A DNA stretch of 8,534 nucleotides, from contig JABUUX010000448.1 in the NCBI GenBank assembly GCA_021442965.1, forward strand, positions 1 through 8,534, read 5' to 3'. The translations under genes were made by a program, and so were the position numbers. Each line of letters begins with the position of its first letter. Within the stretch, counting starts at the first letter, position 1. The notes beneath the pieces were generated by a model that ran no database searches, had not been told where the DNA came from, and saw only the letters and a program-made list of their open reading frames with translations. The stretch is from Treponema sp. Lineage in GTDB: Bacteria > Spirochaetota > Spirochaetia > Treponematales > Treponemataceae. Shown here in pieces: positions 1 to 6,128 of the stretch.

Positions 1-1119
1 ATGAAAGATGATTACGGATTTCTGCGGTATATTTCTACCGATCCAAAAGTAATGCAGAAAGCAAAATCATCTATGTATTCAATTGATTTGGAACATTTTG
101 TAAACGAGTTCAAAAAAGACAATATCTATCTTATTGCGCGTATTGTTGTTTTCAAAGACAGAAATCTGGCTTCTTATGGAGGAGCAAAATATGCAGTATG
201 GGATAAAGCTTTGAACAAACCTTGGGTTGGTATAAAAGAATATGAAGAAGAGAAGAATGAAGCCGGTACTGTGATATCTTCGACACCGTTGTATTACGAT
301 GAAAACTGGGTGGATGAGTACTGTGAAGAAGTGTGGGAATACAATGTTCAGATTGCAAATGAACTTATAGCACGAGGATTCGATGAAATCCAGTTTGACT
401 ATATACGCTTCCCAACAGACGGTTTGAATTTGCGTAATGCCCAGTACCGCTGGCAGAGTAAAGGGATGGATAAAGAATCGGCACTTATTTCATTTTTGTC
501 ATATGCAAGAGAAAATATTAATGCTCCTATTGGTATTGATATTTACGGGGCTAATGGATGGTACAGGTCTGGAACTCGCACAGGACAAGATGCAGAAACA
601 CTTTGCGAGTATTGTGACGTTATAGGTCCGATGTTTTATCCAAGTCATTTTGAACAGACTTTTTTGAATTATAATCCTGTAGCAGACCGTACTTTCAGAA
701 TCTATTATTACGGTAGTTTTAGAAATCAGGTAATCTGTCGTAACCGTGCTTTGGTAAGACCATGGGCTCAGGCTTTTTACTTGAATGTAAGTTATGACAG
801 ACTTTATTATGACAGCGATTATATTCAGAAGCAGATTTTTGGGGTTCGCGATTCTGTTGACCACGGGTATATGTATTGGAACAATTCCGGGGATTATTCT
901 CGTATTCTGCCTGATATTGGGTCTGATACTCCGTTTACAGGAACTGCTCCTGAAGAAGATCCGCAGTACAGAAAGCCTGCTTTAGGAACTAAGAAAAAAC
1001 CTTTGTATATAGATTCAGGACTCTCTATTTTGGACAGTATTCTGCATCAGAACGAAGATGAGTCGCAGGAAGTGGTTTATACTCCGTTTTTGCAGCTTCC
1101 AACTTTGAAACCTGAATGA
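1..1119 (+). CDS. DUF4015-type putative glycoside hydrolase, 5'-truncated by window edge
   Basis: 372 residues are visible. The protein resembles the DUF4015 'putative glycosyl hydrolase' family, a TIM-barrel-like group related to alpha-amylase-type hydrolases whose substrate is not known. Visible family landmarks are IYLIARIVVFKD (42-53), GFDEIQFDYIRFP (126-138, with the acidic D128/E129/D133 cluster on a predicted barrel strand), DVIGPMFYPSHF (206-217), RPWAQAF (253-259) and GYMYWNNSGDY (289-299). The opening KDDYGFLRY is normally internal, following a hydrophobic strand. The ATG at base 1 is therefore probably an internal Met, and the N-terminus (including any signal peptide) lies outside the window. 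After about residue 315 comes a low-complexity, Pro/Glu/Asp-rich tail. The gene ends 61 bp before pyrE with no hairpin terminator between them, so read-through is possible. Family assignment is from remembered motifs; the enzymatic role is inferred. Confidence 0.8.
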   Translation: MKDDYGFLRYISTDPKVMQKAKSSMYSIDLEHFVNEFKKDNIYLIARIVVFKDRNLASYGGAKYAVWDKALNKPWVGIKEYEEEKNEAGTVISSTPLYYDENWVDEYCEEVWEYNVQIANELIARGFDEIQFDYIRFPTDGLNLRNAQYRWQSKGMDKESALISFLSYARENINAPIGIDIYGANGWYRSGTRTGQDAETLCEYCDVIGPMFYPSHFEQTFLNYNPVADRTFRIYYYGSFRNQVICRNRALVRPWAQAFYLNVSYDRLYYDSDYIQKQIFGVRDSVDHGYMYWNNSGDYSRILPDIGSDTPFTGTAPEEDPQYRKPALGTKKKPLYIDSGLSILDSILHQNEDESQEVVYTPFLQLPTLKPE

Positions 1120-1141
1120 GAGTGAATAAAAAATAATAAAG

Positions 1142-1171
1142 TTCTCGACTACCAAAGATAAAGGGTATATT
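1142..1171 (+). promoter_or_regulatory. Weak candidate promoter for pyrE
   Basis: A -10-like TATATT lies at 1166-1171. The best -35 match, TTCTCG at 1142-1147, is poor (3 of 6) with an 18-bp spacer. Initiation about 7 bases after the -10 box would fall near 1178, leaving a leader of only about 3 nt before the pyrE ATG at 1181. The AAAGGG at 1160-1165 is too far upstream to be a normal ribosome binding site. pyrE could instead be read from the upstream gene. Confidence 0.3.
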
Positions 1172-1180
1172 ATCTTATGC

Positions 1181-1852
1181 ATGGAACAATACAAAACAGA
1201 CTTTATTAAATTCATGCTTGAATGCAAAGTTTTGAAATTCGGTGACTTTACGCTTAAAAGCGGCCGAAAATCTCCTTTCTTTATGAATGCCGGTGCTTAT
1301 GTTACCGGCAGCCAGCTTGCAAGACTGGGACGCTACTATGCACAGTCTATTCACGAAAATTTTGGGGATGATTTTGACGTACTTTTTGGTCCGGCTTACA
1401 AGGGAATCCCTCTTTCTGTAGCAACAGCTATAGCATACCATGATTTGTATGGAAAAGAACTGCGCTACTGTTCAAACCGTAAAGAGGCCAAAGATCATGG
1501 AGATGCAGGAATCCTTTTGGGAAGTAAGCTGGAAGACGGAGACCGCGTAGTAATTATTGAAGACGTTACTACATCCGGAAAATCGATTGAAGAAACTTAT
1601 CCTATTATCACTTCTCAGGCAAAAGTAAAGGTGATTGGTGAAATTGTAAGTTTGAACCGCATGGAAAAAGCTCCTGATTCAACAAAATCTGCATTGGAAA
1701 CTATTTCAGAAAAATACGGATTTAAAACCTGTGCCATTGTAACGATGAATGATGTTATTGAAGCTCTTTATACAAATGGTGATAAAAAAATCATTACTCC
1801 TGAAATTAAAGCCCGGATTGACGCTTATTATTCTGAGTACGGGTGCCAATAA
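1181..1852 (+). CDS. pyrE: Orotate phosphoribosyltransferase (OPRTase)
   Basis: This cytoplasmic enzyme of de novo pyrimidine synthesis converts orotate and PRPP to orotidine 5'-phosphate and pyrophosphate. The 223 residues match the long bacterial type (about 210-225). Diagnostic segments are the N-terminal FGDFTLKSGRKSPFFMNAG (20-38), PAYKGIP (71-77), the flexible catalytic loop around RKEAKDHGDAG (100-110) and the PRPP-binding loop VVIIEDVTTSGKS (123-135) with its acidic pair E127/D128. The start at 1181 agrees with the family N-terminus, although there is no Shine-Dalgarno at normal distance. No other pyrimidine gene is adjacent. Its last 47 bases overlap the 3' end of a convergent - strand gene, with no terminator visible between them. 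I am confident of the identity; how it is transcribed is unclear. Confidence 0.96.
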   Translation: MEQYKTDFIKFMLECKVLKFGDFTLKSGRKSPFFMNAGAYVTGSQLARLGRYYAQSIHENFGDDFDVLFGPAYKGIPLSVATAIAYHDLYGKELRYCSNRKEAKDHGDAGILLGSKLEDGDRVVIIEDVTTSGKSIEETYPIITSQAKVKVIGEIVSLNRMEKAPDSTKSALETISEKYGFKTCAIVTMNDVIEALYTNGDKKIITPEIKARIDAYYSEYGCQ

Positions 1853-2069
1853 ATGAGCCTAATTCCTTTCTGGCAATGACGTGAGTAGCGCTGTAGTTCT
1901 GCTCCATTGCCTGAAAGGTAATGGGTGTTCCGTCAGAGAACATAACAATCTTATTTTCTACATCGATTTCTGAAATTGTAAGGTTTGCTATAAAAGGTCC
2001 GTTCCAAATAAACGTTGGATAATCCTGCGGCTCCACCATTGCCGAAATAAACTGGTCAAATGAAATCAT
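1806..2069 (-). CDS. Small protein of unknown function (87 aa), convergent with pyrE
   Basis: I do not recognise this family. It is treated as a real gene because three independent signals agree: a near-consensus promoter (2154-2126), a strong ribosome binding site (2081-2074) correctly spaced from the ATG, and a protein-like composition. The protein looks soluble, with no membrane segment or signal peptide. Residues 1-25 (MISFDQFISAM then EPQDYPTFIWNG) are followed by predicted beta strands around IANLTISEIDVENKIVMFSD (27-46). The last 16 or so residues (TRTQNNKRQSGL end) are encoded antisense to the last codons of pyrE and look unlike the rest, so the reading frame may have extended into pyrE after losing an earlier stop. 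No cysteines are present. It is monocistronic as far as can be seen. Confidence 0.7.
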   Translation of the reverse strand: MISFDQFISAMVEPQDYPTFIWNGPFIANLTISEIDVENKIVMFSDGTPITFQAMEQNYSATHVIARKELGSFIGTRTQNNKRQSGL

Positions 2070-2073
2070 AAAA

Positions 2074-2081
2074 TCCCTTCC
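2074..2081 (-). promoter_or_regulatory. Ribosome binding site of the 87-aa gene
   Basis: Read on the - strand the bases are GGAAGGGA, and the GGAAGG core ends 6 nt before the ATG at 2069-2067. This is the best Shine-Dalgarno match among the gene starts visible in the window. It fixes the start of the small gene and argues that the frame is translated. Confidence 0.7.
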
Positions 2082-2125
2082 GATATGTCCCTTGAAAAAT
2101 CAGGAAAACTTTAATATCTCCATAT

Positions 2126-2154
2126 ATTATAAAAAAAACATAATTATTTGTCAT
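2126..2154 (-). promoter_or_regulatory. Strong sigma70-type promoter for the 87-aa gene
   Basis: On the - strand, a -35 box ATGACA (2154-2149, 5 of 6 to consensus) and a perfect -10 box TATAAT (2131-2126) are separated by exactly 17 bp, which includes a T-rich tract. Initiation is expected near 2119, giving a leader of about 50 nt before the ATG at 2069. Confidence 0.65.
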
Positions 2155-2203
2155 TACTAGAACTTATATACTAAAAAAAACGCGAAACGTGTAGAGGAGT
2201 CGC

Positions 2204-2232
2204 TTGAAAAAGCGGTTGTAAAAATTCATAAT
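2204..2232 (+). promoter_or_regulatory. Promoter of the first MATE gene, placed for a near-leaderless transcript
   Basis: A -35 box TTGAAA (2204-2209, 5 of 6) and a -10 box CATAAT (2227-2232, 5 of 6) are spaced by 17 bp. Initiation about 7 bases later would be near 2239, only about 5 nt before the ATG at 2244. A short perfect hairpin (CGCTT-gaaa-AAGCG, 2201-2214) overlaps the -35 box and could be an operator half or chance. The spacing and box quality are seen directly; activity is inferred. Confidence 0.55.
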
Positions 2233-2243
2233 TCAAAACATCT

Positions 2244-3578
2244 ATGGAAAAAACTGAAAGAAAAGAATTTACCTCAAAACTTGTAAAAACTGCACTTCCA
2301 ATCACTCTGCAAAATCTGATGCTGGCATTAGTTGCGGTGGCCGACACTTTTATGCTTGGGAACAAGTCTCAAAATTTTATGGCGGCTGTATCTCTGGCAA
2401 CTCAACTGCAGTTTATTCAGAACATGTTTCTTATGGCTATAGTTGAAGGCTCTGCTATTTTGGGTGCCCAGTACTGGGGGAAGCAGGATAAAGAATCATT
2501 GAACAGTGTTTTTTGCATTACTTTTAAGTTTTGTGCTCTTGCAGGTCTGATAGCCAGCGTTCTTTCTGTTGTTTTTTCACGTCAGGTAATGACAGTATTT
2601 ACAAATGAACTGGAACTGATTGAAATAGGGGTGGATTATCTTAGGATTGCAGGATTGTCATATCTTCTAACAGGTTTTTCTCAATGCTACCTTGCTATAA
2701 TGAAGATTACAAATCATCCGCGAACTACGGCTTTAGTCAGTTCTACAGCAGTTGTATTGAATATTATTTTAAATGCAGTTTTTATTTTTGGCTTAGATAT
2801 GGGGGTTAAAGGAGCTGCATTTGCAACCTTGATTTCGCGTATTGTGGAGCTGATTCTTTCGGTGGGATTGTCTTACAAAAAGGAATATATCCACATTCAT
2901 TTTAAGGACATTCTAAAATTTCAGAAAGAATTGTTCGGGGATTTCTTAAAATGTGTACTTCCCCTTTTGGGTGCATCTCTTTTGTGGGGACTAGGCTTTG
3001 TTTCTTACCCTATTTTTCTGGGGCATATGGGAACTGATGCAGCAGCGGCAAATTCGTTCTGTGCCAGCGTTAGGGATGTAATATGTTGTCTTTGTAACGG
3101 ACTTGCAAATGGTGGTGGAATAATAGTTGGGCATCAGCTTGGAGCGGGTAATTTGGAAAGAGGAAAGAAGTACGGAATCCTGGTTACAAAAATCGGTTTT
3201 GTTTGCGGGGCTGTTTCTATGGTTCTGGTTTTATGTCTGACCCCTGTTGCACTTCTTTTTATAAAACTTTCTGAAGGAGCTACATCTTACCTTTACCAGA
3301 TGATGATGGTTACCTCTATTTATATGATTGGACGTGCGGTTAATACAATTATAATTAACGGGGTTTTTGCAGCAGGCGGAGATACCATTTTTGATATGTA
3401 TAGTCTTGCGGTTACTATGTGGGGCATTGCAGTCCCTCTGGCGGCTTTGGGTACTTTTGTTTTTCACTGGCCGGTTGTAATCGTTTATGCATGCACTTGT
3501 CTTGATGAAGTCGGTAAAATTCCTTGGGTAATGATCCACTTTAGAAAATACAAGTGGGTAAAAGATTTGACCCGCTGA
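2244..3578 (+). CDS. MATE family efflux transporter (first copy)
   Basis: This is a 444-residue integral inner-membrane protein of the multidrug and toxic compound extrusion family, expected to export organic cations or drugs in exchange for Na+ or H+. It has about 12 hydrophobic segments in two six-helix halves. Family features are PITLQNLMLALVAVADTFMLG (19-39, with D34 in helix 1), GAQYWGKQDKE (74-84), LNIILNAVFIFGL (172-184), GHQLGAGNLERG (296-307) at the loop of the second half, and GVFAAGGDT (373-381). The length is typical. An in-frame TAA at 2229-2231 excludes an earlier start, so ATG 2244 is the first possible, and no Shine-Dalgarno precedes it. It stands alone on the strand, 84 bp before the GH43 gene. 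The substrate cannot be read from the sequence. It is a distant paralogue of the - strand MATE gene, not a recent duplicate. Confidence 0.94.
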   Translation: MEKTERKEFTSKLVKTALPITLQNLMLALVAVADTFMLGNKSQNFMAAVSLATQLQFIQNMFLMAIVEGSAILGAQYWGKQDKESLNSVFCITFKFCALAGLIASVLSVVFSRQVMTVFTNELELIEIGVDYLRIAGLSYLLTGFSQCYLAIMKITNHPRTTALVSSTAVVLNIILNAVFIFGLDMGVKGAAFATLISRIVELILSVGLSYKKEYIHIHFKDILKFQKELFGDFLKCVLPLLGASLLWGLGFVSYPIFLGHMGTDAAAANSFCASVRDVICCLCNGLANGGGIIVGHQLGAGNLERGKKYGILVTKIGFVCGAVSMVLVLCLTPVALLFIKLSEGATSYLYQMMMVTSIYMIGRAVNTIIINGVFAAGGDTIFDMYSLAVTMWGIAVPLAALGTFVFHWPVVIVYACTCLDEVGKIPWVMIHFRKYKWVKDLTR

Positions 3579-3625
3579 AATAAAAAGTCGGGAAAAATCA
3601 TTATAGAAAAAAAGATTTGTAAGGG

Positions 3626-3631
3626 TATACT
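3626..3631 (+). promoter_or_regulatory. Possible -10 box for the GH43 gene
   Basis: TATACT lies about 31 bp before the ATG at 3663 and would give a leader of about 25 nt containing the ribosome binding site. No convincing -35 box is found at 16-18 bp; the best is TTATAG at 3601-3606 with a 19-bp spacer. It may depend on an activator or be chance. Confidence 0.3.
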
Positions 3632-3652
3632 GTATTAAATCTTAAAACTTTT

Positions 3653-3656
3653 GGAG
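3653..3656 (+). promoter_or_regulatory. Ribosome binding site that sets the GH43 start
   Basis: GGAG ends 6 nt before the ATG at 3663. It lies inside the codons that would follow an in-frame TTG at 3651, which shows that the ATG at 3663 and not the TTG is the likely start. Confidence 0.65.
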
Positions 3657-3662
3657 TTTAAA

Positions 3663-5057
3663 ATGAAAAAACAGGCTTTTAATCCTTATCTTCCGTGCTA
3701 TGAATATATTCCTGACGGAGAACCTTACGTTTTTAATGGAAGGGTTTATGTTTATGGAAGCCACGATCATTATGGGTGTCCAGTATTCTGTCTGAATGAT
3801 TATATGTGCTGGTCTGCTCCGGTGGATGATTTAGGCAACTGGAAATGTGAAGGTGTTTCTTATAAAAAAACTGATGACCCCGCCAATGCAGACGGTCGTG
3901 CTGTTCTTTATGCTCCTGATGTAACTGTTGGTCCTGACGGGAAATACTATCTTTTTTATTGTCTTGATAAGTTTTCTCTTGTTTCTGTTGCAGTAAGTGA
4001 TGTACCTCAGGGACCGTTTAAGTTTTATGGGTATGTACATTACAAAGATGGAACAAGACTTGGAGAAAGAGCAGGTGATGAACCGCAGTTTGATCCTGCT
4101 GTTATGACAGAAGGAGATAAAACATATCTTTATACAGGGTTCTGCGGAAGAGGAGATAAAAGTCGCCACGGATCCTGGTGTGTAACTCTTGATAAAGATA
4201 TGCTTACAATTATAGAAGAACCTGTTCTGGTTGCTCCTGGAGTGGAATACTCAGAAGGAACAGGATTTGAAGGGCATGCTTTTTTTGAAGCTTCTTCAAT
4301 TAGAAAACGAGGAGACACCTATTACTTTGTATATTCTTCAACTCCAATGCATGAACTTTGTTATGCTACTGCAAAAAATCCCCGCGATAAATTTGTATAC
4401 CGCGGAGTAATTGTTTCGAACACAGATGTTGGAATAGGAACTTATAAACCTGCTGATCTTCCGGTGTGCTACGGGGCAAATAATCACGGAAGTATAGTAG
4501 AGATAAATAATGATTGGTACATCTTTTATCACCGCCATACAAACGGAAACTGGTATGCACGTCAGGGTTGTGCAGAAAAAATCAGTTTTACAGAGGAAGG
4601 ATTAATCCCACAGGTTGAAATTACATCTTGCGGACTGAATGGAAAACCTCTTATAGCACAAGGTGAATATCCGTCTTATATTGCCTGCCACATTTTTACA
4701 GACAAACCTCAGATGTATGTGGCACCGGGATTCCCAAAAATCATGCAGGAAAATACAGATGGTGAGGAATGTCTTTCTTATATTTCTGATATGTATAATT
4801 CAGCTACAGCCGGGTTCAAGTATTTTGAGTTTAAAGGTGTAAAAGAAATTTCTGTTGAGACACGCGGATACGCTTCTGGTGTAATGGAACTTAGAACAGA
4901 AATGAATGGAAAGGTTGTGGGAGAGATTCCTATAGGTTATACAAATGTTTGGGTAAAGGCATCCTGTAAGCCTGATATACCAGACGGAGTTCATGCTTTG
5001 TATATAACTTTTAAAGGCGAAGGAACAACGCAACTTAGAACTGTTTCATTTAATTAA
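3663..5057 (+). CDS. Glycoside hydrolase family 43 with C-terminal CBM6-like region
   Basis: This 464-residue enzyme of the GH43 five-bladed beta-propeller family is likely an arabinofuranosidase or beta-xylosidase acting on side chains of plant xylan or arabinan. Expected catalytic residues are the general base D18 in YIPDGEP (15-21), the pKa-modulating D144 in FDPAV (143-147) and the general acid E209 in GHAFFEASS (204-212). The NNHGS motif (273-277, H275) near the propeller axis is also present. Residues from about 345 to 464 form a separate beta-rich region ending GVHALYITFKGEG, which resembles CBM6-type sugar-binding modules. There is no signal peptide, so it probably acts in the cytoplasm on imported oligosaccharides. 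The start is ATG 3663. The gene ends at a strong terminator. Precise specificity within GH43 is not determinable here. Confidence 0.92.
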   Translation: MKKQAFNPYLPCYEYIPDGEPYVFNGRVYVYGSHDHYGCPVFCLNDYMCWSAPVDDLGNWKCEGVSYKKTDDPANADGRAVLYAPDVTVGPDGKYYLFYCLDKFSLVSVAVSDVPQGPFKFYGYVHYKDGTRLGERAGDEPQFDPAVMTEGDKTYLYTGFCGRGDKSRHGSWCVTLDKDMLTIIEEPVLVAPGVEYSEGTGFEGHAFFEASSIRKRGDTYYFVYSSTPMHELCYATAKNPRDKFVYRGVIVSNTDVGIGTYKPADLPVCYGANNHGSIVEINNDWYIFYHRHTNGNWYARQGCAEKISFTEEGLIPQVEITSCGLNGKPLIAQGEYPSYIACHIFTDKPQMYVAPGFPKIMQENTDGEECLSYISDMYNSATAGFKYFEFKGVKEISVETRGYASGVMELRTEMNGKVVGEIPIGYTNVWVKASCKPDIPDGVHALYITFKGEGTTQLRTVSFN

Positions 5058-5061
5058 ATAT

Positions 5062-5098
5062 AAAGGCACTTCTTTTAAGGGAGTGCCTTTTATTTTTT
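5062..5098. terminator. Bidirectional rho-independent terminator between GH43 and the methyltransferase
   Basis: The arms AAAGGCACT (5062-5070) and AGTGCCTTT (5082-5090) pair perfectly. The stem can extend two more pairs (one G-U) to leave a 7-base loop. A T-rich tail follows on the + strand (5088-5098), and the A-rich flank at 5056-5064 gives T-rich RNA on the - strand. It serves the two convergent genes, and its 3' arm touches the methyltransferase stop codon at 5090. Confidence 0.9.
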
Positions 5099-6127
5099 AA
5101 TTTGATTTTTCCAAACGTAGACAGCTGCTTTTTTCCCGTTTACAAGGACATCATTTCGGAAAGAGGTTGCTTTTCCAAGCGGTGCAAAATCTGATAAGTT
5201 GAAGGCTTCCTCAAAGATTTCTTTTGCAGCAGTAAGAACACAAATGGTTCCGCCGGATTTTACTATTCTGGAAAATTCTTTGAGCATTCCACTATAAAGA
5301 TTTTTTAATTTGTTATCGTCTCTTAAATCTCCCTGCCAGAATCCCCATGGAGGATCTGTAATAACGCAGTCTACAGAATTGTCAGTTACAAAAGAAAGAT
5401 TTGCAGCATCTGCCTGAATACATCCTTTTATTTTTTTTACGAGTTCATCATCAATTTCGGAAGATAGGATTTTTGCTTTAGGAAACATTTCTGAAAGTCT
5501 TTTTACTATTCCTCCGTGTCCTGTAAATGGATCTAAAAATACATAAGATTCTTCGCATATGCTTTTAGAGCTAAGACCTGCAAAGACCGTCAGCAGAGTT
5601 ACAAACTCAGGACGCAGTTCGCCTTTTTGAAGGTATTTTTCTGTGCTTTGTTTTTTTGTCATTCGGAGTGCAAAACAGGCATATCCGTCTGTACGTGTAA
5701 GAAACCAGAATTCAGTATCGCCACCAAGCCGGTCTGGTTTCATTCCTGTTTGTGAAGCAATTTGTTTTTCTACATTTGACATTATGTTTTTGTTGACTGA
5801 TGTAAAAACATTAGCTCGTGAAAAACGCAGTCTGAAAGTTTTATAGTGATGGGACAAAATTTCTGGAAGAATCGTTTGTGGAATTTTGATATTTTTTGCC
5901 ATAGCTTCAAAAGCAGGAGGATTTCCTTTATTATTCCACTCCTTTAAAACAAGAAAACTGTTGTTTAAAAAATCAGCATTAACAGCCCTGAATGGATTTT
6001 TGTCTGTACAAAACCTTACAAATCCACTGGAAATATTGATTTTGTATGCATCAGGGATAATATCTGTAAGAGCGTTTGATATGACTTTTTCAAATCCTGG
6101 TGAAAATATTGCCGCTAACTGAAACAT
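5090..6127 (-). CDS. THUMP-type class I SAM-dependent RNA methyltransferase (Trm14/RlmL-like)
   Basis: This 345-residue protein probably methylates a guanosine in tRNA or rRNA using S-adenosylmethionine. Residues of about 60-185 resemble a THUMP RNA-binding region, ending in the characteristic YLQKGELRPE (165-174). The Rossmann methyltransferase domain follows, with SAM motif I DPFTGHGG (199-206), an acidic motif II residue at E224, and the catalytic motif IV DPPWG (258-262) typical of N2-guanine RNA methylases (UPF0020 group). I place the start at ATG 6127 because it follows the upstream MATE stop codon (TAG, 6131-6129) by one base, which suggests translational coupling. A TTG at 6142 would add five residues but has no ribosome binding site. 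Bacterial Trm14/TrmN-type enzymes modify G6 of tRNA; whether this one does is not shown by the sequence. Confidence 0.87.
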   Translation of the reverse strand: MFQLAAIFSPGFEKVISNALTDIIPDAYKINISSGFVRFCTDKNPFRAVNADFLNNSFLVLKEWNNKGNPPAFEAMAKNIKIPQTILPEILSHHYKTFRLRFSRANVFTSVNKNIMSNVEKQIASQTGMKPDRLGGDTEFWFLTRTDGYACFALRMTKKQSTEKYLQKGELRPEFVTLLTVFAGLSSKSICEESYVFLDPFTGHGGIVKRLSEMFPKAKILSSEIDDELVKKIKGCIQADAANLSFVTDNSVDCVITDPPWGFWQGDLRDDNKLKNLYSGMLKEFSRIVKSGGTICVLTAAKEIFEEAFNLSDFAPLGKATSFRNDVLVNGKKAAVYVWKNQIKK

Positions 6128-6128
6128 A

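Noticed and set aside
499..864. 121-codon - strand open frame opposite the DUF4015 gene
   Set aside because: The opposite strand holds conserved family motifs, and this frame has no ribosome binding site and an unprotein-like composition.
2194..2221. Possible 5-codon leader peptide (AGGAG then TTG AAA AAG CGG TTG TAA) before the first MATE gene
   Set aside because: The TTG coincides with the -35 box of a much better promoter, so this stretch is probably not transcribed. A five-residue frame is also easily chance.
3569..3598. CCCG...CGGG hairpin after the first MATE gene as terminator
   Set aside because: Only four solid base pairs, and it is followed by A rather than T on the transcribed strand.
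3651..3662. TTG start four codons upstream of the GH43 ATG
   Set aside because: The GGAG within these codons is the ribosome binding site for ATG 3663, and the TTG itself has none.
3831..4169. 112-codon - strand open frame opposite the GH43 gene
   Set aside because: It is a shadow of the GH43 reading frame, which has catalytic motifs in this very stretch.
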